Source: a virus. From it: DNA of 64,000 nt. Of this stretch, positions 50,099-58,866 are shown piece by piece. The notes below the pieces were generated by a model that saw only the letters and a list, made by a program, of their open reading frames with translations, had not been told where the DNA came from and searched no databases. The stretch spans positions 62,001-126,000 of the IMG/VR virus record IMGVR_UViG_3300032236_001530; one strand, 5' to 3'. Numbering within the stretch: position 1 is the stretch's first letter; the number at the start of each line of letters is the position of its first letter. A program made the translations under genes and the position numbers.

Positions 50099-50745
50099 TC
50101 TAAATCAGCGGCTTGAACCGTATCTTTATTGTAAATATAGATTATAATATTAGATATCTTTTCACCTTCTAATAAATCCAATAAATCATCAATATCTGTT
50201 GAAGTCTTTGTTAATGATATAGTTTCTGTTTCTCTCATTTCTTTAGATTTTGTTACTTTCATAGTAAACTCAGCATCTAACATTTTTAATTTACCCTGAA
50301 CATCTAATAAATCCTCAACTATTTCTTCATTTGTGTTATATTTAATACTAACTATATCGACAACAAAAGCACCAAAGTCAAAGTTACCAGAATCTTCAAC
50401 GTCATCTGTTCTATCTAACAAAGGTTGGATACAATCCATTATATCTCTATAATCAACATTTATATTAAAAGCTTGTAGGAATGATTCTTGAGAACCGTCG
50501 TGTATTTCATATTGGAAATAATCTTTATAATCTTCTTCTACTTGGTCAATAAATTGGTCAAGAAGTGATTTTGTTTTACTCGTAAAAACACCATTACCTG
50601 GTCCTTGAACATTTGATTGTAGATTAGATTCAATATGATCTATTAAAGGTTTGAATATCTCTTCCCAATCAACCGGATTTGTAAGTGGGCTCATTTCACG
50701 AGTTTCACTTTTAGTTTCTAATATAAGTTTAGAGAATTTTTTCAT
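50095..50745 (-). CDS. Capsid-targeted protein, 216 aa
   Basis: MKKFSKLILETKSE matches the capsid-targeting-like motif (I-L-E). The rest is acidic and mainly helical with two beta strands near the end (EFTMKVTKSKEM, ISNIIIYIYNKD). No catalytic motif. A box lies 5 nt upstream on the minus strand. Probably an internal head protein. Confidence 0.55.
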   Translation of the reverse strand: MKKFSKLILETKSETREMSPLTNPVDWEEIFKPLIDHIESNLQSNVQGPGNGVFTSKTKSLLDQFIDQVEEDYKDYFQYEIHDGSQESFLQAFNINVDYRDIMDCIQPLLDRTDDVEDSGNFDFGAFVVDIVSIKYNTNEEIVEDLLDVQGKLKMLDAEFTMKVTKSKEMRETETISLTKTSTDIDDLLDLLEGEKISNIIIYIYNKDTVQAADLD

Positions 50746-50750
50746 CTCTT

Positions 50751-50760
50751 TATATATTAA
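50751..50760 (-). promoter_or_regulatory. Late-type box TTAATATATA, 5 nt from start
   Basis: On the minus strand TTAATATATA ends 5 nt before ATG 50745. Confidence 0.6.
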
Positions 50761-50771
50761 ATACTCAAAAG

Positions 50772-51203
50772 CTATTTCTCGTTTAAGATTTGATTTATTA
50801 TTTGTTCTCTTTTCATTAATGGATCTTCTACAAAAACGCCTCTAATCATATAGGATTGATTTTGAGAAATATTTGGCGCATTAGAAACAACATCGTTTGT
50901 AATCATAATGTTATACAGTACAAAGAAATTATTGGGATTATTAGACATTAATATCTTAAAATCACCAATTGTGTCACATTTGTACGATAAACAAGTATAA
51001 TTTCTTCCTTTGAACTCAAATGCTGGTGATTCAGATATGAAATAAACTCTATCTTCTATATAATTAGCTATTTCAAACAAAATAGATGGTTCAATTACAG
51101 ATTGAAAGGGTGAAAAATTCATACTATTTGATGTCTTTTTACAAACTTCTTCATTTATTTTTACAACTCTTTCTTCTTTAGTTAAATGTGAAACTTGTAT
51201 CAT
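50772..51203 (-). CDS. Hypothetical protein, 143 aa
   Basis: 143 residues, soluble, starting MIQVSHLTKEERVVKI. A mid-part reads EFKGRNYTCLSYKCD and later NPNNFFVLYNIMITN. No motif recognised. It starts 2 nt after the clpP stop and is probably co-transcribed with clpP. Confidence 0.5.
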   Translation of the reverse strand: MIQVSHLTKEERVVKINEEVCKKTSNSMNFSPFQSVIEPSILFEIANYIEDRVYFISESPAFEFKGRNYTCLSYKCDTIGDFKILMSNNPNNFFVLYNIMITNDVVSNAPNISQNQSYMIRGVFVEDPLMKREQIINQILNEK

Positions 51204-51205
51204 TT

Positions 51206-51862
51206 TTATTTTCTTTTTATCACGATATCATCAATCATCCCGTACTTCTTAGCATCAACCGCAGTCATCCAATAGTCTCTATCACCGTCCTTACTAACTC
51301 TATCATAAGGTTGACCAGTTCTTTCGGAAATTATTTCATATAATTCCTTCTTTAATGAGTTGATTTCTTTAGCTTCAATTTCCATGTCAGAAGCTTGCTG
51401 CATCCAACCACCAAAACCTAAAGGTTGGTGAATCATCGTTCTACTTCTTTTAAGTGCTTTTCTTTTTCCTTTAGCCCCTGCGCATAAAATAACAGCTCCC
51501 ATAGATGCTGCTAGACCAGTATTAATTGTTACAATATCTGGTGTTACATATTCCATAACATCTAAAAGACCTAAACCAGAGTAAACTGACCCACCAGGTG
51601 AGTCTATATAAATTTTAATATCTTCGTCACTTTCACTTTCTAAATAAAGTAGTTGAGCTTTGATGATGTTACATACATCCGAATCAATCTCATCGGATAA
51701 AAAAATGATTCTATCATCTAATAATTTTGAAAAGATATCTACTGGTAACCCATTAGATTCTATGAGATGTGAATTTACACTCTTTTTATTTAACTTTCTA
51801 AAGTAGTCATCTATCTTTGTCCCACTAATACTTTGCATTGCATATTTTCTAAAATCATTCAT
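51206..51862 (-). CDS. clpP: ClpP-family serine protease
   Basis: 218 residues. The catalytic triad is visible: Ser in LAASMGAV (about 120), His in RTMIHQPLG (about 145) and Asp in DGDRDYWMTA (about 194). The head strands IKIYIDSPGGSVYSGL are typical. An N-terminal extension of about 30 residues precedes the DDRIIFLSDEI start of the fold. It may partner with a host ClpX-like unfoldase or, less likely, act in capsid maturation. It lies among capsid-targeted genes. No Clp ATPase is in the window. Confidence 0.85.
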   Translation of the reverse strand: MNDFRKYAMQSISGTKIDDYFRKLNKKSVNSHLIESNGLPVDIFSKLLDDRIIFLSDEIDSDVCNIIKAQLLYLESESDEDIKIYIDSPGGSVYSGLGLLDVMEYVTPDIVTINTGLAASMGAVILCAGAKGKRKALKRSRTMIHQPLGFGGWMQQASDMEIEAKEINSLKKELYEIISERTGQPYDRVSKDGDRDYWMTAVDAKKYGMIDDIVIKRK

Positions 51863-51945
51863 TTATCTAAAGAGTTTTTTATTTTTATTCAATAATATAA
51901 TAAAAGTTTACTATGTAAATAAAAGAGAAAAATGAGGTTACATAT

Positions 51946-51955
51946 TTAATATATA
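51946..51955 (+). promoter_or_regulatory. Late-type box TTAATATATA, 20 nt from start
   Basis: TTAATATATA ends 20 nt before ATG 51976. Confidence 0.6.
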
Positions 51956-51975
51956 CTAAAAAATAATATAATATT

Positions 51976-52311
51976 ATGAAAACTACAATAGAAATTAAAG
52001 GTTATCAAATAGTTATTGACGAAACTGAAGAAATGGTTACCGTTACTGCTATGAAAGATGACGAAACTGTAGAGGAATTTACTTTAGATTTAGGTGAAGA
52101 AGCTCAAGGTGAAGAAGAAGCTCAAGGTGAAGAAGGTATCAAATCATTTGATGATTTTGGTGGTGAAGAAGAAGACTTCGGTGATGAAGAAGATGAAGAA
52201 GGAATGGAAGATGAAGAATCTGAAGAAGGCGCTCAAGAAATGGAAGATGGTGAAGAGGAAGAAGAATCTAAATTAGAATCATTCCAATCTTTTATCAATA
52301 AAAAGAAGTAA
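51976..52311 (+). CDS. Very acidic protein with C-terminal capsid-motif-like tail (core-like)
   Basis: 111 residues. The first 40 form a small beta-rich part (IEIKGYQIVIDETEEMVTV), followed by a 55-residue run dominated by Glu, Asp and Gly. The last residues are KLESFQSFINKKK, which looks like the targeting motif placed at the C-terminus. Highly acidic small proteins serve in the T4 prohead core (for example gp67), so a core or scaffold role is reasonable. It is 9 nt upstream of the HAD protein and shares its late-type box. Confidence 0.55.
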   Translation: MKTTIEIKGYQIVIDETEEMVTVTAMKDDETVEEFTLDLGEEAQGEEEAQGEEGIKSFDDFGGEEEDFGDEEDEEGMEDEESEEGAQEMEDGEEEEESKLESFQSFINKKK

Positions 52312-52320
52312 TTTTTAACA

Positions 52321-53370
52321 ATGGTTAAAAAATTCAATCAATATATTTCAGAAAGTAATTCTGATTACTTGCTATACTATGCCTTTGACTGGGATGATAA
52401 TATACTTTATATGCCTACTGTAATCCACATGGAAAGAAAAGAAGGTAATGAGTGGGTACCAGAAGATGTTTCTACTTCTAAATTTGCAGAAGTTAGAAAT
52501 GACAAAGAAAATTATAGACTAACAAATGACGCTTTCTCTGACTTTAGAGACACGGGTCCAAAAGGTGGTTCTATCTTTTTAGAAGATGCTAAAAAGGCAA
52601 TATCCGCTGGTAAGTTTGGTCCAGCTTGGCATGATTTTATTGAATGTTTATCAAATGGTTCTTTATTTGCTATCATAACAGCTCGTGGTCATGAGTCTGA
52701 AACTATGAGAAAAGGAGTAGAGTGGATAATAGATAATATTCTAACAGAAGAACAAGTTTATAGTATGTATAATCATCTTATGATGTATGCTTATCATTTT
52801 TCTCAGGATAGAGGAGAATCTCAAGAAAGAGTTTTAGTTGGTAAACCATCTGAAAATAAATTGGTTAAAGAATATTTAGACAATTGTGATTTTATTGGGG
52901 TGTCAGCACCTTCAAGAGGTGGTTCGCCTGCAAATCCGGAAAAGTCTAAAGAAGAAGCTCTTCTTACATTTCAACATAAAATTGATGAATTTGCTGCAAA
53001 AAGAGGTCTTAAAGCAAAAATTGGTTTCTCTGATGATGACTTAAAGAATGTTAAGCACATTGAAGATTTATATGCTAACCTATCAAAAGAAAGATTTCCA
53101 AATATTACTGAGTTTATAGTAAAAGGAACTAAGGATCCTAAAAATATTACTAAAACTATCAGAACTATGGAATCATCTGAACAAACTCCTGGTTTGGAAT
53201 CATCAGTTCTTAAATTCACAGAATTTGGAAATATGACAGGTCAATTATACCCACAAGGCCCTGACCAAAGACAAGATGATTTTGCTAATCAATTCAAAAG
53301 ACAAACTAAATATCTAACTAAAACATCAAAGGAAATTTTAGGTGATAAAAAACGTAAAAAAAAAGATTAA
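52321..53370 (+). CDS. Capsid-targeted HAD-superfamily protein
   Basis: 349 residues. MVKKFNQYISESN is a clear capsid-targeting-like start with I-S-E. HAD motifs follow: AFDWDDNILYMP (motif I), FAIITARGHESE (motif II) and IGFSDDDLKNV (late acidic motif). The enzyme may be a phosphatase. A long helical region and a basic tail (KKRKKKD) follow. As a packaged enzyme it may act at entry or inside the head; no substrate is suggested by the sequence. A terminator follows. Confidence 0.7.
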   Translation: MVKKFNQYISESNSDYLLYYAFDWDDNILYMPTVIHMERKEGNEWVPEDVSTSKFAEVRNDKENYRLTNDAFSDFRDTGPKGGSIFLEDAKKAISAGKFGPAWHDFIECLSNGSLFAIITARGHESETMRKGVEWIIDNILTEEQVYSMYNHLMMYAYHFSQDRGESQERVLVGKPSENKLVKEYLDNCDFIGVSAPSRGGSPANPEKSKEEALLTFQHKIDEFAAKRGLKAKIGFSDDDLKNVKHIEDLYANLSKERFPNITEFIVKGTKDPKNITKTIRTMESSEQTPGLESSVLKFTEFGNMTGQLYPQGPDQRQDDFANQFKRQTKYLTKTSKEILGDKKRKKKD

Positions 53371-53413
53371 CTGAAATCTCAAAAGGTTATAAAGTTAATC
53401 CAGTTAATAAATA

Positions 53414-53444
53414 AAAAAACCCACTCAATTTGAGTGGGTTTTTT
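53414..53444. terminator. Bidirectional terminator with CCCACTCA hairpin
   Basis: AACCCACTCA and TGAGTGGGTT form the stem, with A and T tracts on both sides. It serves convergent genes ending at 53370 and 53464. Confidence 0.9.
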
Positions 53445-53463
53445 GTTTTATTTAATATCAGTA

Positions 53464-55410
53464 TTAGTTTGATACTAATGTTACTGTTATTGGTGATCCA
53501 GCTGTAAATGGTGCTCCTGCAGTTTGTATTTGTGTAGCACCTGTCATTATAAATTGACCTAGGTTTTGGTAACCCGATGTGTATATTATATTAGCAGCAG
53601 GTACCGTATAGATAGCTGAATGTCCTCCTTGTGTCAATGTTAATGTACCACCATTAGCATCCATGGATGTTAAAACAGATGAAGCATCCGCACTATACAT
53701 ATCATAGCCAAATAGTGAGATATTATATGGAGCTCTTACACCATTTTCTGTTCTAAAGTCTGGATTCAATGTATTGACATATCCTATACCTGTAGCCCCA
53801 TTTTTATTCATAGTCATTTTACCAGCTGAATTAGGTGTAGTTAATGAGCCACTTTCAGTACCTGATAATAGATAAGTAAATGTTCCAGATGATGCACCAC
53901 CTCCGCCACCAGAAGCAGATATTATTATATTTAAGTCAATTGATAGTCCATATGTGAATGGAGTTGAAGCACTAGCAACCATAGTAGCATTTTGAGTTGG
54001 TATAGCAAGGTAGGATTGAGTTCCAGATCCACCAACACTTGCAATGTTTTGTCCAAGTGTATAAACAGCTTGATTTGAACCTTGAGCTATGGATATTGTA
54101 CCACCATTTGATTTTAAATTATTAAATTGTGTTGTGTAATCTGTTCCATTATTTCCTATAACATTAAAGTAAAGATTATTATTAGCACCACCAGATATTT
54201 TATTTGGACTAAATGTGTTGTAAGAACTGTATGTACCACCATTGACTACAAATATAGCATTGCTTTTATTAATAGGTGGACCTACTGTTATAATACCCTC
54301 AGTTGATTGATAGAAGAACCAAGAACCTGTAGCACCAGACGAACCACTAGAACCTGATGATCCACTAGATCCCGACGAGCCACTAGATCCTGATGATCCA
54401 GCTGAGCCACCAATATGTAGCGTCATTGACCCATAGTTAGAACCAGTTCCCCAATGGTAAACATAATCACCATTTGTTACTCCTAGGTCAGATAGTGTTT
54501 TATTATTAAATGTTGTGCTACCTGAAATTACACCACTTGTATAACCAGTTGGTACAACTAAATATCTATTACTACTAGTAAGCCCATCACCAATCAAACC
54601 AAATCCACTTCCCGAACCAGTAGAACCACCCATTCCAGAACCTGTACCAAAACTAAATGTACCTAGTGATGGTCCTGTGTATCTATCAACATTATACCAA
54701 GATCCACTATAGAATGTTCCTGTGTCAGGTCCTATACCTCCTTGACCGATTGGAATATTATCAATATATGTTAAATCACCAAGATTAAAACTACCGGTAC
54801 CTATTAAAATAACATCAGATCCTATTTGAGTTAATGTTATTATAAAACTAGATGTACCACCTGAACCACTAGATCCTGAAGATCCGCTTGATCCGGAAGA
54901 TCCACTTGATCCGGAAGATCCTGAAGATCCACTTGAACCACTTGATCCGGATGTACCTGAACTACCTGAAGTACCGGATGAACCACTTGAACCACTAGAT
55001 CCTGAAGATCCGCTTGAACCAGAAGATCCGCTTGATCCAAGATTTAAGAGTCCAAAATTACCACTATTATTTAGCCAATTTTTTGCTGAATTGATATCAA
55101 GAAATGATTGAGTATTACCTGGTAATCTATTGATTAGTTCTAATAAAGCAGCATCTGTTTTACCTTTACTTCTAAAAAATGTAGGTTTATAAGCTAATGC
55201 TGTGGAATTTCCATTACCAGCTGGTCTACCATATAGATTTGTTGAACTTGTATCAGAGTAAATTACATATCCTGCGTCATCACTAACACCTCCATACCAA
55301 CCACCAGTTGTATAGTCAACTTGTCCTATAGCAATAGCTAAGGTTCCTATTTGTGTAGCCCCTGGTATATAAGTACCACTTGGGTTATATTTTACATCAT
55401 ATATAGCCAT
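53464..55410 (-). CDS. Fibre-like virion protein with collagen-type Gly-x-x repeats
   Basis: 648 residues. Residues about 124-185 and 345-370 consist of G-S-S or G-T-S triplets, a collagen-like pattern common in Bacteroidota phage fibres. An N-terminal domain (YDVKYNPSGTYIPGATQIG) likely attaches to the virion. The region between and after the repeats is strand-rich and Gly/Ser/Thr-rich (GSGMGGSTGSGSGFG) and may form a trimeric shaft and tip. No signal peptide. It may bind the host receptor or decorate the head. Confidence 0.6.
   Translation of the reverse strand: MAIYDVKYNPSGTYIPGATQIGTLAIAIGQVDYTTGGWYGGVSDDAGYVIYSDTSSTNLYGRPAGNGNSTALAYKPTFFRSKGKTDAALLELINRLPGNTQSFLDINSAKNWLNNSGNFGLLNLGSSGSSGSSGSSGSSGSSGSSGTSGSSGTSGSSGSSGSSGSSGSSGSSGSSGSSGSSGSGGTSSFIITLTQIGSDVILIGTGSFNLGDLTYIDNIPIGQGGIGPDTGTFYSGSWYNVDRYTGPSLGTFSFGTGSGMGGSTGSGSGFGLIGDGLTSSNRYLVVPTGYTSGVISGSTTFNNKTLSDLGVTNGDYVYHWGTGSNYGSMTLHIGGSAGSSGSSGSSGSSGSSGSSGSSGATGSWFFYQSTEGIITVGPPINKSNAIFVVNGGTYSSYNTFSPNKISGGANNNLYFNVIGNNGTDYTTQFNNLKSNGGTISIAQGSNQAVYTLGQNIASVGGSGTQSYLAIPTQNATMVASASTPFTYGLSIDLNIIISASGGGGGASSGTFTYLLSGTESGSLTTPNSAGKMTMNKNGATGIGYVNTLNPDFRTENGVRAPYNISLFGYDMYSADASSVLTSMDANGGTLTLTQGGHSAIYTVPAANIIYTSGYQNLGQFIMTGATQIQTAGAPFTAGSPITVTLVSN
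54842..55040 (-). repeat. Collagen-like triplet repeat region
   Basis: Tandem 9-bp units encode Gly-Ser-Ser or Gly-Thr-Ser, with variable third codon bases. A shorter block of the same kind is at about 54333-54410. Confidence 0.85.
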
Positions 55411-55433
55411 ATATTAAGTTTTAATTTATAACG

Positions 55434-55443
55434 TATATATTAA
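55434..55443 (-). promoter_or_regulatory. Late-type box TTAATATATA, 23 nt from start
   Basis: On the minus strand TTAATATATA lies 23 nt upstream of ATG 55410. It is paired with a divergent box at 55454-55463. Confidence 0.55.
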
Positions 55444-55453
55444 AAATCAAAAC

Positions 55454-55463
55454 TTAATATATA
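55454..55463 (+). promoter_or_regulatory. Late-type box TTAATATATA, 6 nt from start
   Basis: TTAATATATA ends 6 nt before ATG 55470; divergent to the box at 55434-55443. Confidence 0.6.
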
Positions 55464-55469
55464 GTGAAT

Positions 55470-57332
55470 ATGAAATTTTTATCAAGCTACTTAGATTTTA
55501 TTTTTGAGGCGGTCACTAAACAAGAAATGAGACTTTATTTCTCAGATGAGTTTAGAGATATGTTGAGAAGATTTCAAGATAAATCAAGTATTGCACAAGC
55601 TTTATTAAGCTCAGAAGATTCTAATCAAATGACTGATGTCTATACTCTAATAGATATCACTGAAAAGAATGATACAATTTCATTAATACAAGTAAATAGA
55701 ATAACCAGAGCCAATCCCGAATTAGGCGAAACATTACCATATAACATTCGTAATAAGAAAAGAGGAAGTGAATTTTGGACTAAAGCAAGAACTGAAATAG
55801 GTATTGGTAGATGGGTTAGAAGAATATTTACCGAAGTTCATAAATCAACTATACTGGATTCTAAAATTGAAGAGTTTGTTAATTTATACAAGGCGGCCTT
55901 TGATGGTGGTGATGTATCAAGGTTTGAATTGGTTAGTGGAGAGGATATTAGAAAATGGTATTATGAGAATAATTATGAGGAAAAAAGAGGTCAATTAGGA
56001 AACTCTTGTATGAGGTACTTTAGTTGTCAAAGTTATTTTGATATTTATGTTAAAAATCCTGAAGTTTGTAAATTACTTATTTTAAAATCTGAAAGTGAAC
56101 CAAATAAAATTACAGGTAGAGCTTTGGTATGGAAGTTAATAGATGGATCTTATTATATGGATAGAATCTATACTATAAATGATTCTGATAGATTTCTATT
56201 TAAAGACTATGCAAAGAAAAACAATATTGAGAACTTACACGAAGATAAATTTGATATCACTGTTCAATTAGGGGATCATACATACACTAAATATCCATAT
56301 ATGGATACCTTTGTTGTTTATAATCCAAAAACTAAAATTTTAAAAGATGATGAGGATTTATGGCCTAATAATGGTTATATTAAACTACAAAGCACGAATG
56401 GTGGATTTTCCTCTGATGATGTTGTTTATTCAGAATGGCATGGTGAATATATCAATAGACAAAATGCGGTTTATTGTAGTAATGTCGAGGATTGGTTAGA
56501 CAGAGATGAAGCAAAATATTTAGAATATAAAGATATATGGGTAGCACCAAATGATGATGTTGTTTACTCAGAATACCACTCAGAGTATTTCCTTATGGAT
56601 GATACTGTTTATTCTGATTTAATGAATGATACACTATATCCAGATAGTAAAGATGTTATAGATATACAAATTAATTCAGATGGTGATACAGATTGGGGTG
56701 TTAAATCAAGAACCGATCTTTATATAATAGGATGGGTAGATGAAAGACCTAGATATTACCTAAGAGAAAACTATATTAAAAATCCTTTTACTGGTGAATA
56801 TCATTTCAAAGATGAAGATATAGATGGTGTTAAATTTAGTAATTATTTAGATAAAAAAATAGCTGAGAAATTAGATATTGTATTAGATGATAAAAACACT
56901 GATAGAAATGGTAAACCACATGATTCATTGGTTCAAAAAGTAAGAGTAGAATTAAAAAATCTAATGAAAGATTTTGAAATCACAGACAATATAAAAGAAG
57001 CTATTGATAACAATAATATTTGGAATAATAGTGTTAGAAATGTTTTTTGGGGATTACATAAAGATAATATGCCAACTGAAGAAGATATGTTTTTGGTAAT
57101 TAAAGCTTATCCAACAATCTATCCTATGTCTAATCCATATGTACAATTTATGAGTTTAACTTGGAATAAACTTATGACAACAATAATTGAAGACTTTTCA
57201 GGAAGTGAAAAGAAGTTCAATATATTTAAATCAGAAGGTATATTAAGAAATATGACTAAAGCCGCTTATATCTTTGACTATTCTTTATTTCCTGAAGAAA
57301 TTTATCTTAGATACTTATTTATCACTATCTAA
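55470..57332 (+). CDS. Capsid-targeted large protein, 620 aa
   Basis: I start at ATG 55470 instead of GTG 55464 because the motif MKFLSSYLDFIFEA then begins at the start and the box spacing is standard. I-F-E is the likely cleavage site. The remaining 600 residues are unassigned. They include LGNSCMRYFSCQSYFDIY and repeated short phrases DDVVYSEWHGEYINR and DDVVYSEYHSEYFLM, a small internal repeat of about 20 residues. Trp, Tyr and Asp are common. It may be a large internal protein injected with the DNA. Confidence 0.6.
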   Translation: MKFLSSYLDFIFEAVTKQEMRLYFSDEFRDMLRRFQDKSSIAQALLSSEDSNQMTDVYTLIDITEKNDTISLIQVNRITRANPELGETLPYNIRNKKRGSEFWTKARTEIGIGRWVRRIFTEVHKSTILDSKIEEFVNLYKAAFDGGDVSRFELVSGEDIRKWYYENNYEEKRGQLGNSCMRYFSCQSYFDIYVKNPEVCKLLILKSESEPNKITGRALVWKLIDGSYYMDRIYTINDSDRFLFKDYAKKNNIENLHEDKFDITVQLGDHTYTKYPYMDTFVVYNPKTKILKDDEDLWPNNGYIKLQSTNGGFSSDDVVYSEWHGEYINRQNAVYCSNVEDWLDRDEAKYLEYKDIWVAPNDDVVYSEYHSEYFLMDDTVYSDLMNDTLYPDSKDVIDIQINSDGDTDWGVKSRTDLYIIGWVDERPRYYLRENYIKNPFTGEYHFKDEDIDGVKFSNYLDKKIAEKLDIVLDDKNTDRNGKPHDSLVQKVRVELKNLMKDFEITDNIKEAIDNNNIWNNSVRNVFWGLHKDNMPTEEDMFLVIKAYPTIYPMSNPYVQFMSLTWNKLMTTIIEDFSGSEKKFNIFKSEGILRNMTKAAYIFDYSLFPEEIYLRYLFITI

Positions 57333-57653
57333 TATATCATCAAGTTTCTTAGCTCTAACTTCTTGAGTGGTGTTATTAGAGCCTGTTTCCCATTTTACTT
57401 TATATTCTTGAATGAACTTTTTAGCATCTTCCAAATTTTTATATTCTTTACCATGTCTAGCAATACTATCAAAAGTTGCTTCTTGCATATAATCACATAA
57501 CTCAGATGTTAATTTGAGACTATTATTATTGGTATTACCATATGAAATAACATAGTACTTCCATTCTACTCTTGTAGTTGAGAATATACCATAAACACCT
57601 ATGTTTGAATGGTCTTTTATTTTTTCCTCGTATAAAAATCTACCTTTTTGCAT
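57315..57653 (-). CDS. Hypothetical protein, 112 aa
   Basis: 112 residues, soluble, with a beta-rich middle (IFSTTRVEWKYYVISYG) and a helical end. Its stop region overlaps the end of the convergent 55470 gene by 18 nt and its start overlaps the stop of the gene upstream on the minus strand. Not recognised. Confidence 0.5.
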   Translation of the reverse strand: MQKGRFLYEEKIKDHSNIGVYGIFSTTRVEWKYYVISYGNTNNNSLKLTSELCDYMQEATFDSIARHGKEYKNLEDAKKFIQEYKVKWETGSNNTTQEVRAKKLDDILDSDK

Positions 57654-57889
57654 TATTTTATAAATTGATCTATTTTAATATCTCTTTCGATTGCTTGTTG
57701 ATTCATATGATACCACCTACGAAAATCATGAGAGTAATAAATGAATTCTTTTACTGTACCATCTTCGTTAGTTTCGGCTTGACAAGCTTGACCCATTATA
57801 AATTGATTCCAACTTTCTTTCCAGATTTCCGGAATATCAGAGTCTCTAACGTTTCTACCTTCCTCATAAACTTGTCTTAAATTTTTCAT
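57653..57889 (-). CDS. Hypothetical protein, 78 aa
   Basis: Start taken at ATG 57889; an in-frame TTG at 57895 is part of a TATATTTG box at 57893-57900. The protein is acidic, with ESWNQFIMGQACQAETNEDG and HDFRRWYHMNQ. No family is recognised. The TATATTTG box has no good upstream TTTG partner, so the promoter is uncertain. Confidence 0.5.
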   Translation of the reverse strand: MKNLRQVYEEGRNVRDSDIPEIWKESWNQFIMGQACQAETNEDGTVKEFIYYSHDFRRWYHMNQQAIERDIKIDQFIK

Positions 57890-57900
57890 ATACAAATATA

Positions 57901-58806
57901 CTAATTTATTTCAATATTTAATATTTTAAATATTTTGTTTTTCTTTTTATATGATATTCTTATTAGCTTAATATCATTTTCTAAACACCAATTACTCTTA
58001 ATATCATCATTTATTTTTATTCTTTTTAGTGTCAATTCACCACCAAATATTTCAGACGGTCTATAGTGTAGTTCACCATCATATTCTATACATATTTTAT
58101 AATCAGGTAAATAGAAATCAAATGGTAACTCTTTGATATTTTTACAAGTTTCAAATTTCTTTTCTCTTATATAACTAATTGAATTTTTATCTAGAAATTC
58201 TTTTATCTTTTTTTCACCAAATGATTTTCTATTAGTTTCACATCCTAAAAAATCCACATATCCTTTCCAATTGTCTCTATAGACATAATCGGGTCTTTTG
58301 GGTAAAAACTCTATATTATTATCTTCTATGTAATTTATATACTCAGATTGTTGTGTAAATTTTATATCATTTATAAATTTTTTAGCTTCCTCATATGTTA
58401 AAAATAAATTACGTTTATGTATAGGTGGTGTCTTTTTAATAGATAAGAAATTCTGCCAACCCTCCCATTTATTTTGCTTTTTATAAACATGATCTGGTCT
58501 ATTTGGTATTTTTTTATCAATATTTACTTTAGTGAACTCATAAAAGTCTCCCCTATTGCTAAATTTCATCTCACTAATTATTGATTTACAATACTCATAA
58601 TCATAATACTCTCTATTATTATAACTTTCAATACCTGAATCTAACCAATCTGACAGTGATACCCATTCATTTTTATAATATACATTAGGATTTGATGGAA
58701 TTTTATAAATCTTTGACTTACCCTTTATCCAATTATCCCATTCTTTTTTACTTTTTAATCTTTGTTTTCTGACAACTTTTCTAGCATCTTTGAATAACAA
58801 ATACAT
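57901..58806 (-). CDS. Free-standing PD-(D/E)XK (Vsr/EDxHD-type) homing-endonuclease-like protein
   Basis: 301 residues from ATG 58806. The N-terminal 190 contain three or four copies of a module of about 45 residues: an acidic helix, a P-x-x-P-x-x-V-Y motif (IPSNPNVYY, IPNRPDHVY, LPKRPDYVY) and W-x-x-[FW]-L. The C-terminal 110 resemble Vsr-like nucleases: FGEKKIKEFLDKNSISY, LPFDFYLPDYKICIEYDGELHY with the catalytic Asp and Glu-x-Asp, and IKSNWCLENDIKLIRISY. The modules probably bind DNA. It stops with TAG. Location beside the primase gene is typical for a mobile endonuclease. Confidence 0.75.
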   Translation of the reverse strand: MYLLFKDARKVVRKQRLKSKKEWDNWIKGKSKIYKIPSNPNVYYKNEWVSLSDWLDSGIESYNNREYYDYEYCKSIISEMKFSNRGDFYEFTKVNIDKKIPNRPDHVYKKQNKWEGWQNFLSIKKTPPIHKRNLFLTYEEAKKFINDIKFTQQSEYINYIEDNNIEFLPKRPDYVYRDNWKGYVDFLGCETNRKSFGEKKIKEFLDKNSISYIREKKFETCKNIKELPFDFYLPDYKICIEYDGELHYRPSEIFGGELTLKRIKINDDIKSNWCLENDIKLIRISYKKKNKIFKILNIEIN

Positions 58807-58823
58807 AAACAATCTTGTGTTTT

Positions 58824-58837
58824 TTAATATATATTAA
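58824..58837. promoter_or_regulatory. Palindromic late-type box between divergent genes
   Basis: TTAATATATATTAA is a 14-bp palindrome and contains TTAATATATA on both strands. It lies between the endonuclease gene (minus, ATG 58806) and primase (plus, ATG 58867). Confidence 0.5.
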
Positions 58838-58866
58838 AATCGTGTGCCCCTATTGTAAAAATAAAT

